From Bacteroidales bacterium UBA6267 (GTDB lineage Bacteria; Bacteroidota; Bacteroidia; Bacteroidales; UBA1556), in assembly GCA_002440745.1 (NCBI GenBank), contig DJVB01000049.1, positions 62,001 to 126,000 on the forward strand: a stretch of DNA of 64,000 bases, read 5' to 3'. Positions 28,412 to 38,090 of this stretch are shown here, piece after piece; the first letter of the stretch is position 1; each line of letters opens with the position of its first letter. The notes beneath the pieces are model-generated. The model searched no databases, was not told the DNA's origin, and worked only from the letters and a program-made list of their open reading frames with translations. The translations under genes were made by a program, and so were the position numbers.

Positions 28412-29851
28412 ATGAAACAGATTTTTAAAACGGTCATATTGACTGCTGCGGTTTCGGTTGGGACGCTATTTTTATGGGAACAATTTAAGGAGAAGGAAGA
28501 TCCTCAGGTAATTATTCAGGAGGTTCAACCACAAGATATTGGTTATCAGACTTCATATTTACCGACAAGTAAACAGTTGATGATGGATTTCAATGCAAGT
28601 GCCGAAAACGCACTTCATGCCGTTGTTCATATTCAAACGGAGTTTACCAGAAAAAGTAGTGTTTATGACGATTATTTTTCGTTAGAAGATTTCTTCTTCA
28701 ACGGGGGAAGTCGGGTTTATAAGGCAAGTGGCTCAGGAGTGATTATCTCAAGCGATGGTTATATTGTAACGAACAATCATGTGGTGCAGCAAGCCGATAA
28801 AATCACTGTGATTTTGAATGACAAACGGTCTTATGAAGCCAAAACTGTCGGCTTAGATCCAACTACCGACTTGGCTTTATTAAAAATTGAAGATAGAGAA
28901 TTACCTTATCTCACTTTTGGTAATTCCGACAGCGTTAAAGTTGGTGAATGGGTTTTGGCAGTAGGCAATCCGTTCAATCTGACTTCGACTGTCACAGCCG
29001 GAATAGTATCGGCTAAAGCTCGAAATATCAATATTTTACCCGGCAATTCAGCCATTGAATCCTTTATTCAAACCGATGCTGCTGTCAATCCGGGAAATTC
29101 GGGAGGTGCCTTAGTCAATATTGAGGGAAAACTTGTGGGAATAAATGCTGCAATTGCTTCACGAACAGGATATTATCAAGGGTATAGCTTTGCCATTCCT
29201 TCGGGAATAGTGAAAAAAGTTGTCAAAGATTTGAAGGAGTTCGGACAAGTGCAAAGAGCTGTCATTGGGATATCTATTGCCGAAATTAACGCGAAAGTTG
29301 CTGAAGCATATAAGCTCAAAAACCTGAAAGGCGTTTTAGTGGAAGGCGTTGTGGATGGTTTACCAGCTGAAAAATCCGGTATCAAAGCCGGCGATATTAT
29401 TTTGGAAATAGATAATATCGAAATTAATAGTCCAAGCGAGTTGCTCGAAAGAGTTGGCATGCATAGGCCTGGAGATGCTATTGAGGTGAAGTATTTGCAA
29501 AAAGATAAAGAAAAGATTGCCACGGTGAAGCTTACCGACATGAAAGGAAGCACTAAACTGAAGTCGGCATTTGAAGAGGCAAGTTTAGACTTAGGCGCAA
29601 ATTTGAAACCGATTGATGATAAACTTAAGGCTCAGTTAGGCATCGAAAATGGGGTTCAAGTATCTGATCTTAAAAAAGGTATCATTGCAAATGCCGGAAT
29701 TAAAGATAGTTTTATCATCACCAAAATCGACCGAAAACCGGTAAATCAGGCAGAAGATATTTACAAAATTCTCAGCACTAAAAAGGGAGGTGTTTTGATT
29801 GAAGGCATCTATCCCAATGGCATAAAAGCCTATTATGGAATTGGGCTGTAG
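28412..29851 (+). CDS. htrA: HtrA/DegP-type periplasmic serine protease
   Basis: A 479-residue Do-like protease that degrades or holds misfolded envelope proteins. It has an N-terminal signal/anchor (ILTAAVSVGTLFLW), a trypsin-like domain with triad H123 (VTNNHVV), D153 (TTDLALLKI) and S230 (NPGNSGGALV), then two PDZ domains (about 275-370 and 385-479; the second is short). Length and layout match Bacteroidota DegP/DegQ. It stands alone, with a strong ribosome-binding site and its own terminator at 29866-29912. Confidence 0.94.
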   Translation: MKQIFKTVILTAAVSVGTLFLWEQFKEKEDPQVIIQEVQPQDIGYQTSYLPTSKQLMMDFNASAENALHAVVHIQTEFTRKSSVYDDYFSLEDFFFNGGSRVYKASGSGVIISSDGYIVTNNHVVQQADKITVILNDKRSYEAKTVGLDPTTDLALLKIEDRELPYLTFGNSDSVKVGEWVLAVGNPFNLTSTVTAGIVSAKARNINILPGNSAIESFIQTDAAVNPGNSGGALVNIEGKLVGINAAIASRTGYYQGYSFAIPSGIVKKVVKDLKEFGQVQRAVIGISIAEINAKVAEAYKLKNLKGVLVEGVVDGLPAEKSGIKAGDIILEIDNIEINSPSELLERVGMHRPGDAIEVKYLQKDKEKIATVKLTDMKGSTKLKSAFEEASLDLGANLKPIDDKLKAQLGIENGVQVSDLKKGIIANAGIKDSFIITKIDRKPVNQAEDIYKILSTKKGGVLIEGIYPNGIKAYYGIGL

Positions 29852-29865
29852 ATAGAAAGGGCTTG

Positions 29866-29912
29866 CCCCGTGAAATGCGACCTTGGGAGCTATTTTTACG
29901 GGGGTTTTTTTT
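29866..29912 (+). terminator. Rho-independent terminator of htrA
   Basis: CCCCGTGAAA (29866-29875) pairs with TTTTACGGGG (29894-29903), one G-T pair, followed by G and eight T (29905-29912). It starts 15 bases after the htrA stop. Confidence 0.8.
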
Positions 29913-30036
29913 GTTTGGCGTTTTTTGTTTGGTGTTTTTTGTTGTTTGGCCCTACTTCGCCCATCTCCTTCGCCGAGGCTGCGGAGATCAAGGGCTTCGT
30001 AGGGTTAATGTTTTTTGTTTGGGGTTTTTTGTTTGG
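29905..30036. repeat. GT-rich short repeats flanking a composite hairpin
   Basis: The unit GTTTTTTGTTTGG occurs about five times with small changes: three copies at about 29905-29949 and two at about 30010-30036. Between them, 29950-30004 folds on itself: CCCTAC/GTAGGG outside, GCCC/GGGC next, ATCTCC (29963-29968)/GGAGAT (29983-29988) inside. The two open frames that cross this region are low-complexity and not considered genes. Confidence 0.6.
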
Positions 30037-30375
30037 CGTTTATCCATAGTTCATCATTGGAAATTCGTTATTTGATATTCATTATTTCCACTTTCAATTC
30101 TCCACTTTTATCTTTTGCCTTTTCCTCCCGATGGCTTCTTGGATGTCTTCCGATATCCTGCGCTCAATTAACTATTCTCTGCTTACAAATTAAAAAGAAA
30201 GTAGTAGGTAGGTAGAAATGTGAGAATATGATTCCGTGCAGTGGTCGGGAGTGATAATTGGGATTTGTTGTGGCTTAACTGAGAGATTTCATTTTGAAGA
30301 ACAGAGGAAATTTAGAAGGATGAAAATCCCTAAACAGTAGTATGGATGATTGATAAATTTCACTTTCTTTATTTT
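30037..30375. other. Non-coding stretch
   Basis: No gene, RNA or clear terminator recognised. Composition is ordinary AT-rich sequence with short CT-rich tracts. Confidence 0.5.
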
Positions 30376-30376
30376 G

Positions 30377-30478
30377 CCTAATGAAAAGCGAAAACATGGT
30401 TTAGATATTGAAAATGCTGCGTTTTTTTCTGGAAGGGTTGGTAATAAGGCATCGCAAGATTTCAGTTTTCAAGAATGA
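30377..30478 (+). pseudogene. Possible relic of a BrnT-type toxin gene
   Basis: The frame reads PNEKRKHGLDIENAAFF and on to a TGA at 30476, without a start codon. The pattern P-N-K-x-K-H-G-x-D-x-E-x-A is that of the N-terminal part of BrnT ribonuclease toxins (family form FDPxKxxxNxxKHGxxFExA). The remainder of the toxin and any BrnA antitoxin are absent. This is pattern recognition over about 16 residues and could be chance. Confidence 0.3.
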
Positions 30479-30702
30479 ACGTATAGGATTTAAGTAGCAA
30501 TTTTCTTTATCTCATCATTCTTATTCATTTATTTCTTAAAAATTCTTGGAATTGAAAATGTTTTTTATATTTGTTGTTTTTAACCCAATTTACGAATTGA
30601 TTGTGAACGAATCATTAATATTAATTTCGAGTACAATAATGTCCTGCTGGATTTTTAGTAAGACATTTTAAAAAACCTTTAAATCTAAAAACTACTCATA
30701 CC

Positions 30703-31509
30703 ATGCTTAAATACAGTAGATTATGGAGTTTATTTATACTAATACTAATAGTATTTCATTTATTCTCATGTCGAAAAATTGTTCAAGATGAATTTGATTC
30801 TTTCACGAATTTAATAACAATAAACGCAGTTTTAGTGGAAGGTGATAGCATCAAAGTACACTTAACTTTTTCTGATGAATTAAACGATCAACCATTGAAC
30901 GTTATTGCTGATGCTCAGGTGGAGGTTGTAATAAACCATTTGAACATTGACACTTTATCCTATAGTGGAAATGGAATATACTCAAGTGATTATATTTGTA
31001 GTTCGGGAGATAATATTGAGATTCATGTAATTACAGCTCAGGGGAAGCCCATATTTGCCAATACAATAATCCCTGATAGTACTAATATTAATGCTACTTC
31101 AATTAATGATAATGTTTGGATTGATAATGAAGGAATTTCTCAACCGGCCTTATATCTGTCCATTAAAAATAATCCTCTCGTAAGTGAGTATTTTGAAGTA
31201 ATGCTTTTCGCTGATGCAGAGAGTGTTAGCTTTTTAGTTAATGATGAAAATTCTGAAAACGAATTCATAGAGGTTCAAATTCCTTTCAAAAAGGGTTATA
31301 CTAATTCATTAATGGTTGAGTTTAGAGCTGTTTCATTTTCTTATTACGAATATGTTCGCACATATAAGTTATATTTAGAAGGGCGATATCCTGAATTCGG
31401 AATTGGAACAGTTTTACCATTTAATATCTATTCTAATATTGATAACGGACTTGGAATATTTTGCGCATACAACCCATCTTATCCAATTCAACTTCAAATA
31501 AGTAATTAA
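30703..31509 (+). CDS. DUF4249 lipoprotein, partner of the downstream receptor
   Basis: A 268-residue protein with a lipoprotein signal (FSCRK, Cys at about residue 23). The mature part follows DUF4249: an N-terminal strand region LITINAVLVEGDSIKVHLTFS, then DAQVEVVIN and Ig-like strands. DUF4249 genes are commonly found next to TonB-dependent receptors, as here, where its TAA overlaps the receptor ATG by one base. It probably sits on the outer membrane as a receptor accessory; the ligand is unknown. It is somewhat shorter than typical DUF4249 proteins. Confidence 0.85.
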   Translation: MLKYSRLWSLFILILIVFHLFSCRKIVQDEFDSFTNLITINAVLVEGDSIKVHLTFSDELNDQPLNVIADAQVEVVINHLNIDTLSYSGNGIYSSDYICSSGDNIEIHVITAQGKPIFANTIIPDSTNINATSINDNVWIDNEGISQPALYLSIKNNPLVSEYFEVMLFADAESVSFLVNDENSENEFIEVQIPFKKGYTNSLMVEFRAVSFSYYEYVRTYKLYLEGRYPEFGIGTVLPFNIYSNIDNGLGIFCAYNPSYPIQLQISN

Positions 31510-33914
31510 TGTCAAAAGGTTTATCTATATTATTGATTTTTATTTTCTTATGTGTTATCGCTAGGTCACAATATACTGTTTCAGGCTTTATTAAAGATCA
31601 TCAGTCGAACGAAACAATTGTTGGAGCCCATGTAATGGATACGATTTCTAAAAAGGGATTTGTAACTGACCAAACAGGTTGGTATTCAATCAAATTTAAC
31701 CAGAAAGCTGTATTAAAAATAACCTATGTTGGTTATCAAACACAATATATCACAATTAAAAATGAAGTTGATACATTAATGGTTATAAAGCTTTATCAGG
31801 GAGAAATGCTAAATACCTTTGAAGTGATTGACCAAAGATTGAATAGAGCTAATGTTAATTCCTTGTCCACAAAGGAGATTTTATCGGTGCCCAGTTTAAC
31901 AGGCAGTCCTGATGTTATAAAAGCTATGAGTACGCTACCAGGAATTCAGATGCAAAGTGAAGGTTCAAGTCTGTTGAATGTTAGAGGAGGTAGTCCTGGA
32001 CAGAACTTATTCTTGATTGACAATGCTCCTCTAATTCATGTAAATCATCTTGGCGGTTTTTTATCTGTCTTTAATCCAGACATGATTAATCATGTTGATA
32101 TTTATAAAGGAAGTTTTCCAGTTGAATATGGAGGTAAAGTGTCTTCAATTGTAAACATCACTCAAAAAGAAGGCTCAGCAGCAGCTTGGAAAGGAACATA
32201 TTGTTTTGGAATAACTGATATTTCAGCTTCAATGGAGGGGCCTATTTCGAACAAAGCAAATATTATTATCACGGGGAGAAAGACGGTTTTGTTTGATTTA
32301 TTTCTATTTGCAAGCTCAAGGTTTTCGACCGGAGGCGATTATATTTTGAGATACGGTTTCTACGATATCAACACAAAAGCAACTTGGGCAATTAATTCAA
32401 AAAATAAAATAAGTTTTAATTTATACCAAGGTGACGATTATTTGACCATAAAATCAAAGACTGATGCAAATGACCTCAGAAGGAATTCATCAAAAAACAA
32501 ATGGGGTAATTATTTATCTTCATTATCCCTAAAAAGTGTTTTAAAATCAGATATCTACATTGATAATTCAGTTTCATTTACCCACTATAGACTAAAGGAA
32601 GATCAAAAAGAGTTGGAAACCAAAAATAATACAACCTTATTTCACAACACTTTTAAATCCACAGTCAGCCATCTTAACTTCGTGTCAAATTGGCACTATT
32701 TAATAAATAATAATTGGCAAACTAAATTCGGATATAATGGCTCATATATTCAACATACGCCATATAACTTTTCAGGAAACAGTCTCATGTTTGAGGAAGG
32801 AAAGAAAACAAAATCCAATTGGTTAAACACATTGTTTTTAAATAATAAGATCGGTATCCAAACCAAAACAGATATAGATTTAGGTGTCCGTTTAGTGTCA
32901 TATTTATTGGATAATTATTCCAAATACTTTTTTGAACCCAGAATGCAGATCAATTTCAAGGCAAATGAGAACATTTCTTTAAATGCGAGTTATATGCATG
33001 TGTATCAAACATCCCATCTATTATACACACAAGGAAGCATATCTAATAATGAAGTTTGGATTCCGGCAACTGAAAATATCCCGGCAATTTTTTCAAAACA
33101 CACAAGTTTAGGTATTCATTTTGATCTTTTCAATAAAAATTACAGTTTTGACCTTTCCGGCTACTACAAATCAATGACTCAATTGGCATCATTTAAAGAA
33201 GGAATAATTGATATTAAAAGTGATATGAATTGGGAGGAATTGGTTGAAACTGATGGTATTGGATATTCTTATGGTATTGAATTTCTATTTAATAAAGTTT
33301 TTGGCAAAACAAATTTCCAACTTTCTTACGACTATAGTTATTCCATCAGAAAATTCAATAATATTAATCAGGGATTATACTTCGCTTACGATTATAATAG
33401 ACCGCATAACTTAAGTATTCAGTTGGGTCGAAGTTTGAATAAAAAATGGTCTTTTAATGTTTTATGGGTTTTTCAGTCGGGGATGCCATATACTCCGGTA
33501 ATTGGAAGGCAAATGAGCATCAGTACAGTTCCTAATTTAGATGGTGAGATTTATTATTTTGAAACATTGATTTATGGTGAAAGAAATAGTGCTCGAATGA
33601 GGGATTACCATAGATTAGATATTGCATTTCAATATGCAAAACCAACGAAAAAGAGGAAAATGAAGTCTGTGTGGACTTTTGGTGTTTATAATCTTTATAA
33701 CCGAAAAAACCCAAACATCTATTATTTTAATAATAATGCTACGAATGAGATTTATAAGCCGGACTTAAATGGGGATTTTAAACCTCTCGATTTATATCAA
33801 TTAAGCTTGTTTCCCATTATTCCAAACATCTCATACAAGGTGTATTTTAACGTAACTGATTTCAATAAACTTAGTTTGAAAACATTTAAAAAATGGCTAT
33901 ATATAGAAGATTAG
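31509..33914 (+). CDS. TonB-dependent receptor with carboxypeptidase-like N-domain
   Basis: An 801-residue outer-membrane receptor. Signal peptide to about residue 21, carboxypeptidase-regulatory-like domain (YTVSGFIKDHQSNETIVGAHV, about 22-105), plug (about 120-230: PDVIKAMSTLPGIQMQSEGSSLLNVRGG and YKGSFPVEYGGKVSSIVNI) and barrel to the end. The plug sequence is of the FecA-like group that lacks a signalling domain. No SusD-like partner is present; the DUF4249 lipoprotein takes that place. Ligand unknown. The gene overlaps both neighbours slightly, so the three form one operon. Confidence 0.92.
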   Translation: MSKGLSILLIFIFLCVIARSQYTVSGFIKDHQSNETIVGAHVMDTISKKGFVTDQTGWYSIKFNQKAVLKITYVGYQTQYITIKNEVDTLMVIKLYQGEMLNTFEVIDQRLNRANVNSLSTKEILSVPSLTGSPDVIKAMSTLPGIQMQSEGSSLLNVRGGSPGQNLFLIDNAPLIHVNHLGGFLSVFNPDMINHVDIYKGSFPVEYGGKVSSIVNITQKEGSAAAWKGTYCFGITDISASMEGPISNKANIIITGRKTVLFDLFLFASSRFSTGGDYILRYGFYDINTKATWAINSKNKISFNLYQGDDYLTIKSKTDANDLRRNSSKNKWGNYLSSLSLKSVLKSDIYIDNSVSFTHYRLKEDQKELETKNNTTLFHNTFKSTVSHLNFVSNWHYLINNNWQTKFGYNGSYIQHTPYNFSGNSLMFEEGKKTKSNWLNTLFLNNKIGIQTKTDIDLGVRLVSYLLDNYSKYFFEPRMQINFKANENISLNASYMHVYQTSHLLYTQGSISNNEVWIPATENIPAIFSKHTSLGIHFDLFNKNYSFDLSGYYKSMTQLASFKEGIIDIKSDMNWEELVETDGIGYSYGIEFLFNKVFGKTNFQLSYDYSYSIRKFNNINQGLYFAYDYNRPHNLSIQLGRSLNKKWSFNVLWVFQSGMPYTPVIGRQMSISTVPNLDGEIYYFETLIYGERNSARMRDYHRLDIAFQYAKPTKKRKMKSVWTFGVYNLYNRKNPNIYYFNNNATNEIYKPDLNGDFKPLDLYQLSLFPIIPNISYKVYFNVTDFNKLSLKTFKKWLYIED

Positions 33915-33919
33915 AAATT

Positions 33920-34462
33920 ATGAAAAGATTATTTGTAGTATTCACATTTATTTTATGTGTTTCATCACTTTTCGCTCAAGAAACCCATAGAGACTTAAAA
34001 ATGAAATTTGGCTTAACGTATAACAAGTACGATATTAATTTTGGATCATTTGTGTTCAAGTATGATAGTTATAATCTTTTTTCAGTCAGGAAATTTTCAA
34101 AACATTTCGAGATGGGAATGTTCTACAATTTGCATCAGCGTAAATTATTACTCAGTGAAAAAAACTTCAATCATGGTTTTGGCTTCCAAAGCAATATCCA
34201 ATTATTACCCTTTATCATTAAGTCTAATAAATTTCGATTTGACACATATATTATCCTGAAATTAGGATTGCTTAAACTATTCAAAGATCCAAAGTTACAT
34301 CCGTACGGTATGTTTGGCGGGGGAATAGTTTTTTATCCATTTAAACACATTGGCTTGCTTTCAGAATACAGTGCCGAAATGAATACTTATAATGCTTTTA
34401 AAAAATCCTTTTCCTACCTTTCTTGGAAAAGTTTTAAGTTTGGTTTTTTGTTAAAGTTTTAG
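33920..34462 (+). CDS. Outer-membrane protein of the DUF4249-receptor operon
   Basis: A 180-residue protein from ATG 33920: signal peptide MKRLFVVFTFILCVSSLFAQ, then short beta strands with regular aromatic spacing (FEMGMFYNLHQRKLLL, FGFQSNIQLLPF, YGMFGGGIVFYPF) ending in LKF, as in small outer-membrane barrels. The frame is open to 33893, inside the receptor gene, but those residues lack signal features. No family was recognised. Being last in the operon it probably serves the same uptake or adhesion system. Confidence 0.75.
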   Translation: MKRLFVVFTFILCVSSLFAQETHRDLKMKFGLTYNKYDINFGSFVFKYDSYNLFSVRKFSKHFEMGMFYNLHQRKLLLSEKNFNHGFGFQSNIQLLPFIIKSNKFRFDTYIILKLGLLKLFKDPKLHPYGMFGGGIVFYPFKHIGLLSEYSAEMNTYNAFKKSFSYLSWKSFKFGFLLKF

Positions 34463-34602
34463 TTATTCTTTTCTTATAGAAACTTGTTTACTCGCATAAA
34501 TTCCTTCCAAAAACAGAGAAGGTTTATAACGTCTTTAAAAGATTGTCTTAATTCTTACCATTAATTTCATAACCACACGTAATCGCGACATCGAAAATCT
34601 TG

Positions 34603-34610
34603 TACTTTTG
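34603..34610 (+). promoter_or_regulatory. Candidate -7 box of mfd, five bases from the start codon
   Basis: TACTTTTG matches TAnnTTTG and ends at 34610, while the GTG start is at 34616. Expected transcription start coincides with the start codon, so the message would be leaderless. Confidence 0.55.
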
Positions 34611-34615
34611 CGGCC

Positions 34616-37600
34616 GTGAAAATTGCGGATATAATAAATGATTACAAGGATAATCCACTGCTAAAGCAGGTTGCCGATAACCTTGAACAATTCCAGTACT
34701 GCAATATGACCGGTGTTTCAGGGTCGTTATTGCCGGTTTTGCTTTGCGCTTTTCAAAAAAATCACCCACAAAATATGGTGGTTATGGCTCGCGATAAAGA
34801 GGCAGCGGCTTATCTTGCAAACGATTTAGAACAGCTTTTTGAAGAGTCGGAAAAAGACCTGCAAAACAAAAAAGTATTGCTTTTTCCTTCCGGCCACAAG
34901 AGGCAACAGTTGGAAATAGCTGCCGACCACGACAATATCCTCCTGCGTACCGAAGTGTTGAAGCGCATCACTAACGGCTCACGAAATCTTATGATAGTAA
35001 CTTTCCCCGAAGCCGTTGCCGAAAAAGTTATCACCAAAGCCACTTTGACCAAAAATAGCATAAAGTTAGAAAAAGGGGAACCTATCGGGATGGATTTTCT
35101 AACCGATTTGCTTTTGGAATATGGCTTCTCACAAGAAGACTTTGTTGTCGAACCCGGACAATTCTCGCAGCGTGGCGGCATAGTCGATGTTTTTTCCTAC
35201 TCCAACGACCTCCCCTATCGTATTGAATTCTTTGGCGATAGCGTTGAATCTATCCGCACCTTCGACCCTACCAATCAGCGCTCCGTAAAAATACATTCTC
35301 GCATTCAGATTCTGCCTAATTTGGAATCCCGAATGAATTTGGAGAAACGTATTTCTTTTTTGGAATTTCTTCCTCCTTCGCTCTTTATCTTCGACAACAA
35401 AGAATTGGTAAACAACGATATAGCTAAGTTTTCTAAGAAACACTCCTCTGGAGAAAAAGCCCAAGCCATCGGGGTCGATTTGATGCATTCGGGAGCATTT
35501 ATCATGAATGCCGAAGAATTTGAAGAAGACCTTAAAAAACATATTTTCATCGAAACTTCTGCTTTAATCAAAACAGATAAAAAGGTGGTTTTCGACAGTC
35601 AGCCTCAACCGCTATTTCAAAAGAATTTTGAAAAACTGATTCAAAATTTGGAAGATAATGAAGCACAAGGCATTCGAAATATAATTTTATCTGAAAACAG
35701 CAAGCAACTTGAAAGGATAAAAAGCATTTTTGAAGATATCGCTGAACGGCAAAATCAAAATCCGGTATCGTTTATCCCTGTGAAAACCAGCCTACATGAA
35801 GGTTTTGTTGATTATATTGGAAAATGGGCTTTTTATACTGATCATCAGATATTTGAACGCTTTCACCGCTTTAGAATCAAAGAAAGATTTGGGTCGCAGG
35901 AATCGTTGAAACTCAAAGAAATATACGATTTAAAACCTGGCGATTTTGTCACACATGTCGATCATGGCATTGGGCGATTTGGTGGATTAGAAAAAATAAA
36001 CAACGATGGAAAAGAGCAAGAGGCTGTGCGCCTGCATTATAGCAATGGCGACTTGCTTTATGTGAGCATTCATTCGCTGCATCGCATCTCGAAATATTCG
36101 TCGAAAGATGGCGCTGAGCCAAAACTGAGCAGCTTAGGGTCGAAAGCATGGAAAGCGCTAAAAAACAAAACCAAATCGCGGGTTAAAGACATTGCTCGAG
36201 AGCTAATTGCGCTTTATGCCAAAAGGAAAGCCGCCGGAGGTTTTGCCTTTTCGCCGGACTCATACCTTCAAACCGAATTGGAATCATCCTTCATTTACGA
36301 GGACACACCGGATCAACTTAAATCGACCGAAGATGTTAAGCGCGACATGGAATCGACCATGCCCATGGATCGTTTGATTTGTGGAGATGTAGGTTTTGGT
36401 AAAACAGAAATAGCTATCCGCGCTGCCTTCAAAGCTGCAACAGATAACAAACAAGTTGCGGTATTGGTGCCAACAACAATTTTAGCCCTGCAACATTATA
36501 AAACCTTTTCCGAACGTTTGAAAGATTTCCCTGTAGAAATTGAATATCTCAACCGTTTTAAAACCACAGCTCAGAAAAACGAAGTGCTGAAAAAGCTAAA
36601 AGCCGGGCGCGTTGACATTTTAATTGGAACTCACAGAATTATTAGTAACGATGTGGAATTTAAGGATTTAGGGTTGCTCATTGTGGACGAAGAACAAAAG
36701 TTTGGCGTTTCGGTGAAAGAGAAATTAAAAAACCTCAAAGTCAATGTGGACACTCTAACCCTGACTGCCACCCCCATTCCGCGCACCTTGCAATTTTCAT
36801 TAATGGGAGCCCGCGATTTATCCATCATTTCGACACCGCCGCCCAACCGTTTTCCGGTGCAGACCGAACTTCACACCCTCAACGAATCCATAATCCGTGA
36901 TGCAATAGTTTACGAACTTTCGCGGCGCGGCCAAGTTTATATCATCAATAATCGCATCGAAAACATCTATCGGGTTGCTGAACTTATTGGGAAATTGGTT
37001 CCCAAAGCTGCCGTTGCCGTTGCTCATGGCCAAATGAAAGGAACTGAATTAGAGACCATTATGCTCGACTTCATTGACGGAAATTATGACGTATTAGTTT
37101 CTACAACCATTATAGAGTCAGGCCTCGATATTTCTAATGCCAACACCATGATAATTTACGACGCGCAAAATTTCGGTTTAAGCGATTTACATCAGTTGCG
37201 TGGCAGAGTTGGCCGTTCCAACAAAAAAGCCTTTTGCTATTTGCTTGCCCCACCATTGAGCGCTATCAGCAACGAATCGCGCAAACGCTTAGAAGCCTTG
37301 GTTGAGCACTCGGCACTTGGAAGCGGCATCGACATTGCCATGCGCGACCTCGACATCCGTGGTGCCGGGAATATTCTCGGAGCTGAACAAAGTGGGTTTA
37401 TCTCCGATATTGGCTTTGAGATGTACCATCAAATCTTAGATGAAGCGGTGCAAGAGCTTAAAGAAGAGGAATTTAAAGATCTCTTTGCTGATGAAGATGA
37501 AGCCAAAGAATTTGTAAAAGACACCCGTATTGAAACCGATATGGAATTGCTACTGCCCGAAGATTATGTGCCGCAAACCACCGAAAGGCTCACCCTTTAC

Positions 37601-37969
37601 AAACAATTGGACAGCATCGAAAACGAGAAAGCATTGGATGACTTTTCGGAAATGCTTATCGACCGTTTTGGACCTTTTCCAAATCAAGTGAGCGAATTGC
37701 TCCAAACCATACAGTTGCGTTGGTTAGCCAAAAAAATCGGTTTGGAAAAATTGATCCTGAAAAACAATAAAATGATTGCCTGGTTTGTAAGTGATGAAAA
37801 TTCAGAGTTTTACAATTCCGAACGCTTCCGCAAAGTAATAGAATACTTCCAGATACATCCCGAGCGAGGACGATTTAAAGAACAAAATAACAAATTGAGC
37901 TTGGTGTTTGAGAATGTTAAAACTGTCCGCTCAGCTTTAGAGAATTTGGGAAGAATAAATGCGGAGTAG
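34616..37969 (+). CDS. mfd: Transcription-repair coupling factor Mfd
   Basis: Mfd pushes stalled RNA polymerase off damaged DNA and recruits UvrA for excision repair. The 1117-residue protein has UvrB-like N-terminal domains (to about 330), the RNA-polymerase-interaction domain (LKPGDFVTHVDHGIGRFGGLEKI, about 440-505), RecG-type motor with Walker A GDVGFGKTE (590-598), DEEQ box (D691), helicase motifs GRVGRS, and the C-terminal TRCF domain. The start is GTG at 34616; the next in-frame ATG (34706) would remove the first helices. Confidence 0.96.
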   Translation: MKIADIINDYKDNPLLKQVADNLEQFQYCNMTGVSGSLLPVLLCAFQKNHPQNMVVMARDKEAAAYLANDLEQLFEESEKDLQNKKVLLFPSGHKRQQLEIAADHDNILLRTEVLKRITNGSRNLMIVTFPEAVAEKVITKATLTKNSIKLEKGEPIGMDFLTDLLLEYGFSQEDFVVEPGQFSQRGGIVDVFSYSNDLPYRIEFFGDSVESIRTFDPTNQRSVKIHSRIQILPNLESRMNLEKRISFLEFLPPSLFIFDNKELVNNDIAKFSKKHSSGEKAQAIGVDLMHSGAFIMNAEEFEEDLKKHIFIETSALIKTDKKVVFDSQPQPLFQKNFEKLIQNLEDNEAQGIRNIILSENSKQLERIKSIFEDIAERQNQNPVSFIPVKTSLHEGFVDYIGKWAFYTDHQIFERFHRFRIKERFGSQESLKLKEIYDLKPGDFVTHVDHGIGRFGGLEKINNDGKEQEAVRLHYSNGDLLYVSIHSLHRISKYSSKDGAEPKLSSLGSKAWKALKNKTKSRVKDIARELIALYAKRKAAGGFAFSPDSYLQTELESSFIYEDTPDQLKSTEDVKRDMESTMPMDRLICGDVGFGKTEIAIRAAFKAATDNKQVAVLVPTTILALQHYKTFSERLKDFPVEIEYLNRFKTTAQKNEVLKKLKAGRVDILIGTHRIISNDVEFKDLGLLIVDEEQKFGVSVKEKLKNLKVNVDTLTLTATPIPRTLQFSLMGARDLSIISTPPPNRFPVQTELHTLNESIIRDAIVYELSRRGQVYIINNRIENIYRVAELIGKLVPKAAVAVAHGQMKGTELETIMLDFIDGNYDVLVSTTIIESGLDISNANTMIIYDAQNFGLSDLHQLRGRVGRSNKKAFCYLLAPPLSAISNESRKRLEALVEHSALGSGIDIAMRDLDIRGAGNILGAEQSGFISDIGFEMYHQILDEAVQELKEEEFKDLFADEDEAKEFVKDTRIETDMELLLPEDYVPQTTERLTLYKQLDSIENEKALDDFSEMLIDRFGPFPNQVSELLQTIQLRWLAKKIGLEKLILKNNKMIAWFVSDENSEFYNSERFRKVIEYFQIHPERGRFKEQNNKLSLVFENVKTVRSALENLGRINAE

Positions 37970-38090
37970 GGTTAGTAATGTAATCTTGATGTAAAATTTC
38001 AATTATAATTCATATCTAGCTGATGTACAGAGTTCTCACCTCTTCCAATTCCAGCTTTGATTTATCACAGGATAGTTTCAGCGAAAAATC

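Noticed and set aside
29863..30215. Two open frames after htrA
   Set aside because: They run through GT repeats, are low complexity and begin at the terminator.
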